A DNA stretch of 59,447 bases from Paludibacteraceae bacterium (GTDB lineage Bacteria; Bacteroidota; Bacteroidia; Bacteroidales; Paludibacteraceae): assembly GCA_017417025.1 (NCBI GenBank), contig JAFPZY010000036.1, positions 1 through 59,447 of the forward strand, given 5' to 3'. The notes beneath the pieces are model-generated. The model ran no database searches. It was not told the DNA's origin and was given only the letters and a program-made list of their open reading frames with translations. Below, in pieces: positions 25,256-35,225 of the stretch; position 1 is the first letter of the stretch, and the number at the start of each line of letters is the position of its first letter. Made by a program: the position numbers and the translations under genes.

Positions 25256-26911
25256 CTAAGGCCTGAAGGTGGTTATCTCGGCCTTCCCGTTAAGCACACG
25301 CACCTCTTCCTGCGACTCCAACTGCCCCGACAGCAGGCTCTTGCGCTTGTCCGCCACCTCCTCCAGGCCCGCCATGTCGCACAGGCTGTGGAACAGCACT
25401 TGCGAAGTTACGGTCTTCCTCCTGTTCTCCTTCATTGCCGCCACCTGCTCGGGGTGACGCTCGGCAAACTTCTCTGAGTACCAGACCAATAGCGGCACAT
25501 GGTACTCATATTCACTCCCCTCATACGAACCGTGCACCCACAGCCGACGCTCGTCGTCACACAGGTTCTCACCGTGGTCGGGCATGTACACCATGCACAC
25601 AGCCACACGCACCGAGTCCAGTATCCCGATGAAGCGCGAAAGCACATAGTCCGTGTAAACTATCGTGTTGTCGTAGGTGTTGGTCATCAGCTCCTTGTCA
25701 AAATGTCCCTGCTTCGCACCTCGCTCCAGGCATGGCTTGAACACGGCAAACGGCTCCGGATAGCGGTCCTGGTAGTTCAGGTGGCTGCCTTTCATCTGCA
25801 TGATTATCAGTTTCTTCCTTTCCTCTTTGCTCTCTATCGCCGCCCTCAGCGGGCTTATCAGTTCTTCGTCAAGCACGTCCTCCTTGTCCTTCGGGCATGT
25901 CCACACATGCTCAAACGTGGGCAGCACGTGGTGCAGATAGCGTATCGGCGACTGCTTGGTCGTCAGCCACCACACAGCGAACCCTGCCTCCTGAAAAGCA
26001 CCGCCAACCGTCTTCTCCGAATATGCCCTCTGCGGGTGCTCCGCGTCTGCGCGGGTCAGCATCAGTGGCACGGACCGGTCCGTGGCATTGGCCTGCGCCC
26101 ATGCGCTCTGGAAACTGAGCAGGTTATGCTGTTTCGACAGCCGCGGGGTCGTCTCCCGCCCGTACTCGCCGTTCAGACTGAAGTTCTTGTAGCGCGCCGC
26201 CTCACCTATAATCAGCAGATAAACCTCCTCTTCTGTGTCAGTCTTGCGGTTCACACCGAAACTGAAGTCATCCAGCTGCTGCAGGCCCTCAATCTCGCTC
26301 GCGTGCTTCATCGCGCGGAAGGTCTGCACATACACGTCTAACGGGAAAACGTCCGCTAAATGCATGCCTAACGACCACGCATATATCCCTGCATACACCC
26401 GCTTGCTCGGGGCTGTGTATGTCTTGTTTAGCCTGTTGCCGTGCATCAGCAGCAGCCCTGCACACACTGCCGCCAGCACCACGGCACCCCATCTCCGTCC
26501 TTTGCCCTCGGGCACGCGCTTGTTCTCCACTCCTGCCAGAAGCCACACATACACCCCCCATAGCACCGCCGTCAGCACCACCATCCACCACATCGACGAC
26601 AGCAGTTCTGCCGCCTCGTGCCTGTTTGTCGATATTATCCAGTGCATGAAAGGCATGCTCACAGGCTGCCCGTTCAAATAAAGGCTGCCCGCCTCAACAG
26701 GCACAAAAGGCATCACCGCCGCACCTGCCGCTATAAAAAAACTGCGCAGTCGCAGCAGAAGAAGCCCCGACAGCCACAGCGCGCACACAACTGACAAATA
26801 CCACCAGCGCCCGCTGCCGGACATAAATGTCGGGTCTGAAAAAAAGAATGTATATACATGCACGGAGCAGAGCATCACACACAAAGCCGCTGTCCTCCAA
26901 TGCCTTACCAT
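25256..26911 (-). CDS. Phosphoethanolamine transferase-like sulfatase-fold protein (EptA group)
   Basis: ATG at 26911 overlaps the lptE stop by seven bases; the open frame extends to 26968 within lptE. The 551-residue protein has about five N-terminal transmembrane helices and a periplasmic alkaline-phosphatase-fold domain, with LLIIGEAARYKNFSLNGEYG followed by RETTPRLS, and YMPDHGENL (zinc-binding Asp-His). The family moves phosphoethanolamine from phosphatidylethanolamine to lipid A or core sugars. The Thr that normally follows Gly-Glu and serves as nucleophile is Ala here (codons GAG GCG GCG CGC), so activity is uncertain. Last gene of the smpB-to-ept operon. Confidence 0.85.
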   Translation of the reverse strand: MVRHWRTAALCVMLCSVHVYTFFFSDPTFMSGSGRWWYLSVVCALWLSGLLLLRLRSFFIAAGAAVMPFVPVEAGSLYLNGQPVSMPFMHWIISTNRHEAAELLSSMWWMVVLTAVLWGVYVWLLAGVENKRVPEGKGRRWGAVVLAAVCAGLLLMHGNRLNKTYTAPSKRVYAGIYAWSLGMHLADVFPLDVYVQTFRAMKHASEIEGLQQLDDFSFGVNRKTDTEEEVYLLIIGEAARYKNFSLNGEYGRETTPRLSKQHNLLSFQSAWAQANATDRSVPLMLTRADAEHPQRAYSEKTVGGAFQEAGFAVWWLTTKQSPIRYLHHVLPTFEHVWTCPKDKEDVLDEELISPLRAAIESKEERKKLIIMQMKGSHLNYQDRYPEPFAVFKPCLERGAKQGHFDKELMTNTYDNTIVYTDYVLSRFIGILDSVRVAVCMVYMPDHGENLCDDERRLWVHGSYEGSEYEYHVPLLVWYSEKFAERHPEQVAAMKENRRKTVTSQVLFHSLCDMAGLEEVADKRKSLLSGQLESQEEVRVLNGKAEITTFRP

Positions 26912-27417
26912 TTTGCCACCGTGTCGTTGAAAATACTCTCCGCTATCTCCGTAATCATAATGTTGCAAAGTTCCTCCTGAACATCGTTCAGCACCTTGCC
27001 TGCATCAAAAGTCTGGTATGCGGTGTATGTCTTGTCGAAACTCTCTTCCGGCACCACGTTGTTGGTGAAATGCACGCGCACGGTCATGGTCAGTTTGGTC
27101 GCGGAGGCATAGCTGTCGGCGGCAACGGCCATTGGCGACAGACTGTAGCCTGTTATCTCACCTTCTATCTCGAGGTTGCCCCCCTGACGCAGTATCTCAA
27201 GCCGCGTCTGCCGCGAATAGAGGTCGCGCACAGCCTCGCTCAGGTTGCTGCTCAGCGGCGGATAGACCAATGCCGCTCTGTTGGGGAAGTCGGCTATTGA
27301 CACCGACTTGGTGGACGTGTAGTCTATGCTCGCGCCGTTGAACTTGTAGCTCACCTTGCAGCCGCCCAGCGCCACGCACATCGCTAACAAACATATTTTC
27401 AGAGCCTTCCCTCTCAT
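26905..27417 (-). CDS. lptE: LptE-family lipoprotein, LPS assembly
   Basis: A 170-residue lipoprotein: signal LKICLLAMCVALGGC, with Cys at residue 20. After the Cys comes KVSYKFNGASIDYTSTKSV, the beginning typical of Bacteroidetes LptE proteins, then PNRAALVYPPLSSNLSEAVRD. LptE plugs the LptD barrel in the outer membrane for LPS delivery. It lies 7 nt after the sigma54 activator, a gene order I recall from Bacteroides, and overlaps the phosphoethanolamine transferase downstream, consistent with an LPS theme. Confidence 0.88.
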   Translation of the reverse strand: MRGKALKICLLAMCVALGGCKVSYKFNGASIDYTSTKSVSIADFPNRAALVYPPLSSNLSEAVRDLYSRQTRLEILRQGGNLEIEGEITGYSLSPMAVAADSYASATKLTMTVRVHFTNNVVPEESFDKTYTAYQTFDAGKVLNDVQEELCNIMITEIAESIFNDTVAKW

Positions 27418-27424
27418 TTCTGCT

Positions 27425-28609
27425 TCAGTTCAGTCCGTATTCTTTTATTTTCCTGTACAGCGTCCTCTCTCCCATTCCCAAACTTGCAGCGGCGGCTTTT
27501 CTGTTGCCGCCCGCCTTCTCTAAAGCACGCCGTATTGCCTCTTTCTCCACATCTTCCATGCTTGGCACATAGTCCCTTACCACATCTGCTTTCACCGCAT
27601 CGTCTTTCACCACCTCGTCTTTCACCACCTCGGCTATCTGGTATTCGTCCTGCTTCACAGGGGCTGGTTGCTGCATGTTCTTGCGCCTTACCTCCTGCCT
27701 TAGTTCTGCTATGTCGCGCTTCATCTCAAACAGCACTTTGTACAGCAGTTCGCGCTCGTTCATGAAGTTGTCGTCCGCCATCATTCGCGGGCCTGCCAGT
27801 TGCAACTGACTGACATTCTCGTTTTTAGGCAGATAGCGTTCCAGGGTCTTGGCCGTTATATGGTGGTCCGTCTCTATTATGCTTATCTGCTCCGCTATGT
27901 TCTTCAGCTGCCGGACGTTGCCCTGCCAGTAGCTGTTCTTCAGCAGCTCTTTTGCTTCGTCGTCAAGTTGCAGGGGCGGCATGCGGTATTTATCGCTGAA
28001 ATCAAGCGCGAACTTCCTGAACAGCAGCGGTATATCGTCTTTGCGTTCTCTCAGTGCCGGCACTTTTATCTCCACTGTGTTCAGCCTGTAGTACAGGTCT
28101 TCCCTGAAGCGCCCCTCCTGTATGGCGCGACGCATGTCCAGATTGGTCGCGGCAACAACGCGCACGTTGGTCTTCTTTATCTGGCTTGACCCCATTCTTA
28201 TGAACTCCCCCGTCTCCAGCACGCGCAGCAGGCGCACTTGGGTCTGAAGCGGCAGCTCCCCAACTTCGTCAAGAAATAGTGTTCCCCCGTCCGCTATCTC
28301 GAAATAGCCTTTCCTCTCCAACTTGGCGTCTGTGAAAGCCCCTTTCTCGTGCCCGAACAGCTCGCTGTCTATTGTCCCCTCCGGAATGGCTCCGCAGTTG
28401 ATTGCAAAATACGGCCCAGACTTGCGCACCGACGAGGTGTGGATTATCTGCGGAAAAAACTCCTTTCCCGTCCCCGACTCGCCTGTCACCAACACGCTCA
28501 GGTCGGTCTTGGCCACCTGAACCGCCACTTCTATTGCGTGGTTCAGCTGGCTGTTGGTTCCTATTATCCCGAAACGCTGCTTTATTTTCTGTATTTCCTC
28601 TGTTGTCAT
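27425..28609 (-). CDS. Sigma54-dependent transcriptional activator (AAA+ and Fis HTH, no receiver)
   Basis: ATG at 28609 is preferred over the longer frame (to 28867), which would overlap the membrane protein gene. The 394-residue protein begins directly with the AAA+ domain: Walker A GESGTGKE (~43-50), the L1 loop GAFTDA (a variant of GAFTGA), Walker B GGTLFLDEVGELP and the sensor segment VRVVAATN. The C-terminus is a Fis-type helix-turn-helix (GGNRKAAAASLGMGERTLYRKI). No receiver or sensing domain is present, so activity may be set by level or by an unknown partner. Targets would have sigma54 promoters; none is evident here. Confidence 0.93.
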   Translation of the reverse strand: MTTEEIQKIKQRFGIIGTNSQLNHAIEVAVQVAKTDLSVLVTGESGTGKEFFPQIIHTSSVRKSGPYFAINCGAIPEGTIDSELFGHEKGAFTDAKLERKGYFEIADGGTLFLDEVGELPLQTQVRLLRVLETGEFIRMGSSQIKKTNVRVVAATNLDMRRAIQEGRFREDLYYRLNTVEIKVPALRERKDDIPLLFRKFALDFSDKYRMPPLQLDDEAKELLKNSYWQGNVRQLKNIAEQISIIETDHHITAKTLERYLPKNENVSQLQLAGPRMMADDNFMNERELLYKVLFEMKRDIAELRQEVRRKNMQQPAPVKQDEYQIAEVVKDEVVKDDAVKADVVRDYVPSMEDVEKEAIRRALEKAGGNRKAAAASLGMGERTLYRKIKEYGLN

Positions 28610-28650
28610 AACTGCTTTCTCTTTTAGTTGTCCCGTTGCGGCTGCAGGCA

Positions 28651-30138
28651 TCACGCTTTTCGCGCAGCCATCCACACAAAAGCTGCTTTCAGCGCGTGCA
28701 TCGGCATCCAGTATCTTATCACTATCGGCGCGGCAAACACTGTCGTCCCGTAAAATATGAAGCCGAAAACAAACAGCAGCACAAACGACAGCACATGCCG
28801 CCTGTCGGCAAGCAGTGTCTTGCGCCTTACGACTATCACTGCCGCCGCTGCCGCAAACAGCAGCCACGTCACCAGCTCTGAAGCCGGCAGCACGCCGCGC
28901 AGATTCTTCTCGTACAACTCATAGCGGGCAGGATGCGGCTGGCTGGTGTCCATGTCGTAATACGAGGCCATATCGGGCTGGTTCTGTGGTATCTCCCCGT
29001 AATGTCCTACCATCTCCAAGTTCCACGGCCGGAACGCACTGCATATATTGGGCGCAAGATAGTGTTTCCAGAACTCTGCCGGATAATGCAGAATCAGCCA
29101 CTTGCCGTAGTCGGCGAACACCCCCCCGCCGAGTCTCGCCCAAGTCACCGGATACGGGCTGCGCGTCTTCTCCATCGTGTAGAAGGTGTATTGCTTCAGC
29201 GGAAGGTCGCGCTGCCACAGGAAAGCGGCCGTCACTTTCCTGCCGCTGTCTGTCTTCTGCAGTATCTGCTCGTTGAATCGTATCCTCGAAAACTCGTGCA
29301 ACTCCCTCACTCTCTTGTCTTCAGGCACAGGCTTTGCCATTTCCTCCTCAATGAAAGGCAGCACGTGCATACCGTTGTTGGCAAGCTGCCAGCCGTCAAA
29401 GCCCGTAGAGAACTGCCGCTTGTGCACCACTTTCTCCATGTTGCCGCTGATGTTGCTGTAGAATATGCCAAACAGCACGCCGGTCACCACTATCGTCGTC
29501 CACCGCAGTGCCTTCTTTTCTGTGAACAGCAGCACGGGCACAAAGGCTATCGGGAAAAACATGGCCGAGTAACGCACAAACAGACATGCAAAGAACGCTG
29601 CCGAATATACCCCCGCGGCCGCCCACGATTGCTCGTTTATAACCACAAGCAGCATCGCCAGCATTATGAATATAAGGCAGCAGAACAGCGCGTCCGACAT
29701 CAGCGAGTTGAGCATATACACCGCCACAGGCGACAGCGTAATCCCCGCCTCCAGAAGCACGCGCAACCACGTCCGCTTTATCGGGTAATACTTCTTCAGC
29801 GCCAGTACAAACAGACCTGTAGCAACCGCGTAAAGCATAAACTGCGCTGCTATCACTGCCTGCCAGCTCCCTGACAGCACATGCACCGCCTGCAGAAAGG
29901 CCGAATAGCCGAATGGCCGGTAGATGCTGAAGGTGTCCGACTCCGCTGCGGCTATATAGCTGAACGAGTCGGAGTATGTCCCAGGATAAGGATAGCACAC
30001 GCGGATAAGCACATAGCCGCAGACACACGACAGCAGCACGGCAAGCCAGTCATACAACTGCCCGCGCCGGAAAAGAAAACGCCAGTAGTTTTCTTTCCCC
30101 GTCGTCTGCCCGCCTGTGTTGTTACTTCTTCTCCTCAT
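28651..30138 (-). CDS. Large polytopic membrane protein (GT-C-like, unassigned)
   Basis: 495 residues, about ten transmembrane helices. The first periplasmic loop contains [19 protein letters not shown], with several acidic residues and a following RPFGYSAFL, and a large periplasmic domain (~280-410) precedes the final helices. This layout is that of GT-C mannosyl/arabinosyl-type transferases, but no diagnostic motif allows a precise name. It overlaps the upstream FAD protein by 17 nt and is followed after 41 nt by the sigma54 activator. It could use a lipid-linked sugar supplied through the GtrA protein two genes upstream. Confidence 0.75.
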   Translation of the reverse strand: MRRRSNNTGGQTTGKENYWRFLFRRGQLYDWLAVLLSCVCGYVLIRVCYPYPGTYSDSFSYIAAAESDTFSIYRPFGYSAFLQAVHVLSGSWQAVIAAQFMLYAVATGLFVLALKKYYPIKRTWLRVLLEAGITLSPVAVYMLNSLMSDALFCCLIFIMLAMLLVVINEQSWAAAGVYSAAFFACLFVRYSAMFFPIAFVPVLLFTEKKALRWTTIVVTGVLFGIFYSNISGNMEKVVHKRQFSTGFDGWQLANNGMHVLPFIEEEMAKPVPEDKRVRELHEFSRIRFNEQILQKTDSGRKVTAAFLWQRDLPLKQYTFYTMEKTRSPYPVTWARLGGGVFADYGKWLILHYPAEFWKHYLAPNICSAFRPWNLEMVGHYGEIPQNQPDMASYYDMDTSQPHPARYELYEKNLRGVLPASELVTWLLFAAAAAVIVVRRKTLLADRRHVLSFVLLFVFGFIFYGTTVFAAPIVIRYWMPMHALKAAFVWMAARKA

Positions 30139-31690
30139 GGTACTCTGTTTCCGTGTTCACGTTCCACACATTGGTCTTGTCTTCTTGCCCGCTCACTATG
30201 TTGTCCACAGCCTCCATCGCGGTGAGCATCGAGTGGTCCATATTGTTGTAGCGGTGCTGCCCGTTGCGCCCGATGCAGTACAGGTTGCCTATCCTGTCTA
30301 TGAAGCTGCGCACTGTACCAAGCTGCTTGTAGGTCCCGAAATAAGCGGGATAAGCCTTCTTTATCTTCACCTGTGTCGCATCCGTTATGTCCGTCTTGTC
30401 GGCCACGCCTATGTGCGCTATCTCCTCTTTGGCCATCTCAATGAACTCGTCCTCAGGCATCTCCCATAGTCTGTCACCCTCGTTGCAGAAGTACTCCATG
30501 CCCACGAACATCGTGTTCTTGTAGTCCTTCACCATGTAAGGCGACCAGTTGTTGAATATCTGCAGCCGCCCCACTTTCACGTCACGCTCCTGCACGTAAA
30601 TCCATGTGTCCGGCACCCGCTTCTGCCATGTCGCCATCTTGGTTGCATTCTCTATTTTCAGCCTCTTCACCAGCAGTCCCACGGTGATAAAATCGCGGTA
30701 AGGCAGTCCCTCTGCCACTGCCGCCACCGTCTCCGGCACTTCTATGCCGCGCAGGTCTCTCACCAGCTCGCTCAGCGGCATGCTCGAAAACAGCAGGTCG
30801 CACTCTATCGTCTCAGTCCCCTCTGCCGTCTTCACCTCCACGCTGCTCACGCGTCCGTCGGCTATGTTCACTCCTGTCACCTCTGTCTGCAGCATCACTT
30901 CCCCGCCGAGGGCTTTAACGCGCTCTGCTGCTAAGGTCCACAATTGCCCGGGACCGTATTTGGGATACACAAACTGCTCTATCAGCGATGTCTCCACATC
31001 CTTCTGCCCGTTGCCCTTGCTGCGGAATGGACGCAGCAGCACGTCTTTCAGCAGCGCGAATATCGACAGCCCCTTCACGCGCTGCGAACCCCAGTCCGCA
31101 CCTATCCGGCTCGGGTGTACACCCCACACTTTCTCCGTGTAGTCCTCAAAGAACATCTCGTACAGCGGCCGCCCGAAGCGGTTGATATAGAAGTTCTCAA
31201 GCGAAGTCTCAGGCAGTTTGCTCACTACGGCTTTCATGTACCCCGCCACGGCACGGCAGGTGTTCTTCAGCCCCATGCTGGCAAAGGTCGCCCATTTCAC
31301 CGAAATAGGGTAATCGAAAAAGTGACGCAGAAAATATATGCGGCTTACGCGCTCGCGCGTAAGCATCACCCTGTCCTCTTTCTCGGGGTCCGGACCGCCA
31401 TCATGCAGAGGCTTGTTTTTGTTAAGCAGTATGTCGTCAAGCGCGGGCTGCCCCTGCATCGGCATCAGCTCCTCCCACCAGCGCGTCACACGCTCGTTCT
31501 TCGAGAAGAAGCGGTGACCGCCTATGTCCATGCGGTTGCCTTTGTAATTGACTGTCTGCGATATACCGCCTATCTGCCCGCTCGCTTCTATCACTATCGG
31601 ACGTATCTTGGTCCTGGTCAGCAACTCCGTGGCGGCTGTCAGTCCGGCCGGACCAGCACCTATTATTACTGCTGTCTCTTCTCTTTTCAT
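30122..31690 (-). CDS. FAD-dependent oxidoreductase (UDP-galactopyranose mutase/protoporphyrinogen-oxidase-like)
   Basis: 522 residues, beginning with the dinucleotide-binding motif [13 protein letters not shown] (~8-20), then [13 protein letters not shown] and DIGGHRFFS, the pattern of the amine-oxidase/UDP-galactopyranose-mutase superfamily. The C-terminal FAD-closing motif is [20 protein letters not shown]. Bacteroidetes often carry this protein in polysaccharide regions; its substrate is, to my knowledge, not established. Flanked by a GtrA protein (4 nt upstream) and a membrane transferase-like protein (17-nt overlap), so a role in sugar-lipid or glycan modification is likely. Confidence 0.88.
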   Translation of the reverse strand: MKREETAVIIGAGPAGLTAATELLTRTKIRPIVIEASGQIGGISQTVNYKGNRMDIGGHRFFSKNERVTRWWEELMPMQGQPALDDILLNKNKPLHDGGPDPEKEDRVMLTRERVSRIYFLRHFFDYPISVKWATFASMGLKNTCRAVAGYMKAVVSKLPETSLENFYINRFGRPLYEMFFEDYTEKVWGVHPSRIGADWGSQRVKGLSIFALLKDVLLRPFRSKGNGQKDVETSLIEQFVYPKYGPGQLWTLAAERVKALGGEVMLQTEVTGVNIADGRVSSVEVKTAEGTETIECDLLFSSMPLSELVRDLRGIEVPETVAAVAEGLPYRDFITVGLLVKRLKIENATKMATWQKRVPDTWIYVQERDVKVGRLQIFNNWSPYMVKDYKNTMFVGMEYFCNEGDRLWEMPEDEFIEMAKEEIAHIGVADKTDITDATQVKIKKAYPAYFGTYKQLGTVRSFIDRIGNLYCIGRNGQHRYNNMDHSMLTAMEAVDNIVSGQEDKTNVWNVNTETEYHEEKK

Positions 31691-31694
31691 CGTC

Positions 31695-32123
31695 TCATCG
31701 TTTTTTGCTGAACAGAGCTATCTTCCGCGCGAAGAAGTTCCAGAAGAACACTGTCACCGTGGACACCAGCTTCGACAGCATATAGTGTATTCCTATCATC
31801 TCCGAGCAGCAGTACATGATTGCCTCGTTCAGCCCCAGACCTATCACACCTATCACCGCAAACACCACAAACTCCGCTATCCGGCTCTCTAATCTGTGCG
31901 ACCGGAACACTATCAGGTTGCTCAGCAGATAATTAACTGTCAGCCCCGCAACAAATGCCACTGCCGCCGACACCAGATACTGCAGCCCCGCCTCCTCCGT
32001 CAGCACCCACAGCAGACCGTAGTCAGCCACAAACGCCACACCGCCCACAAAACCGTACCTTAACAACTGGAACACAGTCTTTTGCGAGTGAAGCACTTCC
32101 TCTGTCAGTTCTCTGATGCTCAT
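31695..32123 (-). CDS. GtrA family membrane protein
   Basis: 142 residues, four transmembrane helices ([77 protein letters not shown]), the complete GtrA pattern. The start overlaps the smpB stop by four bases (ATGA). It is the second GtrA protein of the window; as its partner it has the FAD oxidoreductase and a GT-C-like protein instead of a GT2. Confidence 0.9.
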   Translation of the reverse strand: MSIRELTEEVLHSQKTVFQLLRYGFVGGVAFVADYGLLWVLTEEAGLQYLVSAAVAFVAGLTVNYLLSNLIVFRSHRLESRIAEFVVFAVIGVIGLGLNEAIMYCCSEMIGIHYMLSKLVSTVTVFFWNFFARKIALFSKKR

Positions 32124-32575
32124 CTCTTCATCATCCTGTCAAGCTCGCGCTTTGTCTCTTTTTCCTGTATCGACTGCCGCTTGTCATACGAGTGCTTGCC
32201 CTGGCACAGACCTATCTCCATCTTTGCAAAGCCTTTCTCGTTGATAAACAGCACCAGCGGGATTATCGTCTTGCCCGACTCCTTGGTCTGACGCTCCAGC
32301 TTGCGCAGCTCTTTCCTCGTCAGCAGCAGCTTGCGGTCGCGCTTCACCTCGTGGTTGGCATAAGAGCCGAACCTGTATTCCGCTATGTGCATCTGCTTCA
32401 CCCACAGCTCACCGCCCTGAAACACGCAGTAGCTGTCGGCAAGCGACGCTTTCGACTCGCGGATCGACTTTATCTCCGTCCCGAACAGCTGTATCCCTGC
32501 CACATAACGGTCCAACACCACATAATCAAACGTGGCACGCCGGTTCTTTATATGTACATCGCTCTTCTGACGCAT
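32120..32575 (-). CDS. smpB: SsrA-binding protein SmpB
   Basis: ATG at 32575 gives [18 protein letters not shown] and a normal length of 151 residues; the open frame extends upstream to 32734 but passes through the promoter. Conserved SmpB segments include [45 protein letters not shown] and the basic C-terminal tail beginning [13 protein letters not shown]. It binds tmRNA and brings it to stalled ribosomes. First gene of a seven-gene minus-strand operon. The promoter lies so close that the message should be leaderless or nearly so. Confidence 0.96.
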   Translation of the reverse strand: MRQKSDVHIKNRRATFDYVVLDRYVAGIQLFGTEIKSIRESKASLADSYCVFQGGELWVKQMHIAEYRFGSYANHEVKRDRKLLLTRKELRKLERQTKESGKTIIPLVLFINEKGFAKMEIGLCQGKHSYDKRQSIQEKETKRELDRMMKR

Positions 32576-32584
32576 TGCAACGTG

Positions 32585-32616
32585 CAAAGGTAAGGCTTTT
32601 TTCCCGCGTGTGCAAA
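32585..32616 (-). promoter_or_regulatory. Promoter of the smpB operon
   Basis: On the minus strand TTTG (32613-32616) and TACCTTTG (32585-32592) are separated by 20 nt. Only nine bases lie between the -7 box and the smpB ATG, so the predicted 5' leader is about 2-5 nt. Confidence 0.75.
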
Positions 32617-32642
32617 CGATTTTGAGTTTTTTTGTGATTTTA

Positions 32643-32674
32643 CTTGCACATATCACCAAAAAAGCGTAATTTTG
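32643..32674 (+). promoter_or_regulatory. Promoter of the DUF5606 operon
   Basis: CTTG at 32643-32646 and TAATTTTG at 32667-32674 with a 20-nt spacer; divergent from the smpB promoter. The start codon at 32703 is about 23 nt after the predicted start of transcription. Confidence 0.65.
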
Positions 32675-32702
32675 CAGCCGATTTAGAATTATTCGCACAT
32701 TT

Positions 32703-33245
32703 ATGCTTAAAAACATTCTCGCTATCACCGGCAAACCCGGGCTCTACAAAGTCATCAGTCATGCCCCTAACATGATTATCGTTGAGTCACTCACAGACGG
32801 CAAACGTATGCCCGCTTACTCGCGCGACAAGATTGTGGCGCTCGCCGATGTTTCTATGTTCACCGTGGCGGACGACGTGCCTCTCAGCGAGGTGCTCACC
32901 AAAGTCGGGGAAAAAGAAGGACTCAAAATAGCATCCATCGATGCAAAAAAGGCTGAAAACGACCAGCTCCGCGAATGGTTCGGCGCTGTCCTCACCAACT
33001 TTGACCGCGACCGCGTCTATCCATCCGACATTCGCAAACTCATCACTTGGTACAACATCCTCATACAGGCCGGCATCACAGACTTCGCCGCAGAGGAAAA
33101 CAACGAAAACAACATAGAAGAAGACTCCCCTAAAAAAACAGAGGAGAAAAAAGAACAGAAGAAAGCCGCTAACCGGCAGGTCAAAACACAGAAGGCCGCG
33201 GCTAAAACTTCCGCTAAAACAGGAGTAGGAGCTAAAAAAGGTTGA
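32703..33245 (+). CDS. DUF5606 domain protein
   Basis: 180 residues. The N-terminal ~135 residues ([50 protein letters not shown]) match the conserved Bacteroidetes family known to me as DUF5606; the remaining ~45 residues are a Lys/Ala/Glu-rich flexible tail. The N-terminal fold is small and SH3-like by its pattern. No biochemical role is established as far as I know. Its TGA stop overlaps the likely TTG start of the Nif3-like gene. Confidence 0.88.
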   Translation: MLKNILAITGKPGLYKVISHAPNMIIVESLTDGKRMPAYSRDKIVALADVSMFTVADDVPLSEVLTKVGEKEGLKIASIDAKKAENDQLREWFGAVLTNFDRDRVYPSDIRKLITWYNILIQAGITDFAAEENNENNIEEDSPKKTEEKKEQKKAANRQVKTQKAAAKTSAKTGVGAKKG

Positions 33246-34021
33246 TCCTTCGCCAAATCATTGATATCATAGAATCTGCCGCACCGCTGAGGTGGCAACA
33301 GGAGTGGGATAATTCGGGGCTGCAGGTGGGTGACACAGACGCTGAAATAAGCGCCGTGCTTGTTGCTGTCGATGTTACGGAGGCCGTCATCCGGGAGGCC
33401 CTCGACAAAGGCTGCAACCTCATCATCTCCCATCACCCACTCATCTTCCGCGGACTGAAAAGCCTCACCGGAGCCACGCCGCAGGAGCGGTGTGTCATCA
33501 GCGCAGTCCGCAACAACATTGCAGTCTATTCCTCGCACACACCCATCGACTCATGGCTCAACGGGGTCAGCGGCGAGATGGCGAAGCGCTGCGGTGTCTC
33601 CACATGCCGCATTCTCGCCCCTGACACGGCTGACAGCAGCGCGGAGCACGGGCTCGGAGTCATTGGCTCTCTGCCGGCCCCCGTCACCTTCTCCGCTTTC
33701 CTGCAAACCCTCAAAAGCACTTTCGCTGCGGACAGACTCGACTACACACCCGCATGCAAACAACACATACAGACCGTCGCCTTCTGCGGAGGGGCAGGCA
33801 GCGACTTCATACAGCTGGCGGCGGAGCAAGGGGCCGATGTCTATGTCACTGCCGACTGCAAGTACCACGAGATGCAGGCGGCTGTCGGCCGCATTGCCGT
33901 CGTCTCCCTCGACCACTGGGTCAGCGAGCACTTTGTGCGGGACATCTTCATCAGCCTCCTGAAAGATGTGCTCCCTGTCTTTGCCGCCGAAACCGACAAC
34001 TCCCCAGTGCACTCGCTGTAA
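33242..34021 (+). CDS. Nif3-like dinuclear metal centre protein
   Basis: The only start that keeps the conserved N-terminus (LRQIIDIIESAAPLRWQQEWDNSGLQVGD) is TTG at 33242, overlapping the previous stop (TTGA). The 259-residue product carries the metal-binding pattern of the Nif3/GTP cyclohydrolase I type 2-like family: LIISHHPLIF, YSSHTPID and DHWVSEHF near the end. Members form hexameric rings with two metals per subunit; a cellular role is not settled. Followed by the C4 zinc-ribbon gene, a neighbourhood I recall as typical of the phylum. Confidence 0.92.
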   Translation: MILRQIIDIIESAAPLRWQQEWDNSGLQVGDTDAEISAVLVAVDVTEAVIREALDKGCNLIISHHPLIFRGLKSLTGATPQERCVISAVRNNIAVYSSHTPIDSWLNGVSGEMAKRCGVSTCRILAPDTADSSAEHGLGVIGSLPAPVTFSAFLQTLKSTFAADRLDYTPACKQHIQTVAFCGGAGSDFIQLAAEQGADVYVTADCKYHEMQAAVGRIAVVSLDHWVSEHFVRDIFISLLKDVLPVFAAETDNSPVHSL

Positions 34022-34050
34022 CAACGTAAATAACTAAACAATACATAATT

Positions 34051-34797
34051 ATGGCTAAAAAAGAAGAAAAAGAGCAAGCTTCCATCGAAGACAAACTCAA
34101 AGCTCTCTATGAACTGCAGCAGGTCGATTCCAAAATCGACGAACTGCGTATCCTCGCCGGCGAACTGCCGCAGGAAGTCAAAGACATGAACGACGAGGTC
34201 GAAGGACTCAAAACGCGTCTCAAGAACATCGAGAACGACATCAAAGAGTGCGAAACACAAATCTCCGACCACCGCGTGCGCATCGAAAACGCCAACGCCA
34301 GCATCTCGCGCTACAAAGAGCAGCAGAACAACGTCCGCAACAACCGAGAGTTCGACAACCTCTCTAAGGAAATCGAATACCAGGAACTGGACATAGAGCT
34401 CAGCCAGAAGAAAATACGCAACTACACTGCACAGCTCGAAGAGCGCCAGACCGACAAAACGCGCACCATCTCCGAGATTGAAGAAAAAACAGTGGACCTC
34501 AACCAGAAAAAGTCCGAACTCGACTCCATTCTTGCCGAAACAAAGACCGAAACAGAGGCCCTCATGCTGCGCTCCGCTGACCTCGAGACACATATCGACG
34601 ACCGTCTCCTCGCTGCCTTCAAGCGCATACGCAAAAACGCACACAACGGACTCGCCGTCGTCAAAATTGAGCGCGACAGCTGCGGCGGATGCCACAGCAA
34701 GATTCCAGCACAGCGCCAGCTTGATATCCGCCAGCGCAAGAAAATCATCGTCTGCGAGTTCTGCGGACGAATTCTCGTCGATTCGGAGATGAAGTGA
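34051..34797 (+). CDS. Coiled-coil C4-type zinc ribbon protein
   Basis: 248 residues: a long N-terminal antiparallel coiled coil (~10-190, rich in Glu/Lys heptads) and a C-terminal zinc ribbon with two Cys pairs, CGGC (~212-215) and CEFC (~236-239), the C4-type family (PF02591-like). Proteins of this type bind nucleic acid or ribosome-associated factors; the precise function is not clear from sequence. Encoded 29 nt after the Nif3-like gene; its TGA overlaps the next start by one base (TGATG). Confidence 0.9.
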   Translation: MAKKEEKEQASIEDKLKALYELQQVDSKIDELRILAGELPQEVKDMNDEVEGLKTRLKNIENDIKECETQISDHRVRIENANASISRYKEQQNNVRNNREFDNLSKEIEYQELDIELSQKKIRNYTAQLEERQTDKTRTISEIEEKTVDLNQKKSELDSILAETKTETEALMLRSADLETHIDDRLLAAFKRIRKNAHNGLAVVKIERDSCGGCHSKIPAQRQLDIRQRKKIIVCEFCGRILVDSEMK

Positions 34798-35225
34798 TGG
34801 TTCCTCTCCTGCTTTTTATCCTCCTCGGACTCACTGTGCTTGTCCTGTTTGAATGGCGCGCGCGCCGTCAGACAGAACAGCAGAGGAGGGAGGAGGAAAA
34901 CGCCATCAAAGAAAGGCAGAGGCAGAACACCGAAGGAGAGTGCTGCGGACAGCACCTCGTCTGCGAACGCGAGTTGCCGCCGAAAGAGACTCCCGACTAT
35001 TACGACGACGAAGAACTGGACGCTCTCGCCGGAATACCTGCCTCCGACTACACACCGCAGCAACAGCAGCTTGTCCGCGATGTCTTTCTCACTCTGCACG
35101 AAACAGATGTCATAGGCTGGGTGCGCAGCCTCCAAATGCGCAACATCCAACTGCCCCCCGACATCCGCGAAGAAGCGCTCCTCATCGTCCGCGAGCAGCG
35201 GGCACTGTCCCGGCAGCACTCCTAA
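34797..35225 (+). CDS. Small membrane-anchored protein with CCGQHxVCE motif
   Basis: ATG at 34797 gives 142 residues with a single N-terminal membrane helix (VPLLLFILLGLTVLVLF), a charged linker, then ECCGQHLVCERE around residues 46-57 and YYDDEELDALAG, and a conserved-looking C-terminal helical region (DVIGWVRSLQMRNIQLP). From memory this CCGxHxVCE protein is widespread in Bacteroidales and sometimes misnamed phospholipase. The Cys-Cys/His/Cys set could bind metal or heme; I cannot assign a function. Confidence 0.8.
   Translation: MVPLLLFILLGLTVLVLFEWRARRQTEQQRREEENAIKERQRQNTEGECCGQHLVCERELPPKETPDYYDDEELDALAGIPASDYTPQQQQLVRDVFLTLHETDVIGWVRSLQMRNIQLPPDIREEALLIVREQRALSRQHS

Noticed and set aside
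27425-28867. N-terminal extension of the sigma54 activator as a sensing domain
   Set aside because: The first 86 codons are antisense-like Ala/Cys/Arg-rich sequence within the membrane protein gene's 3' end, not a domain.
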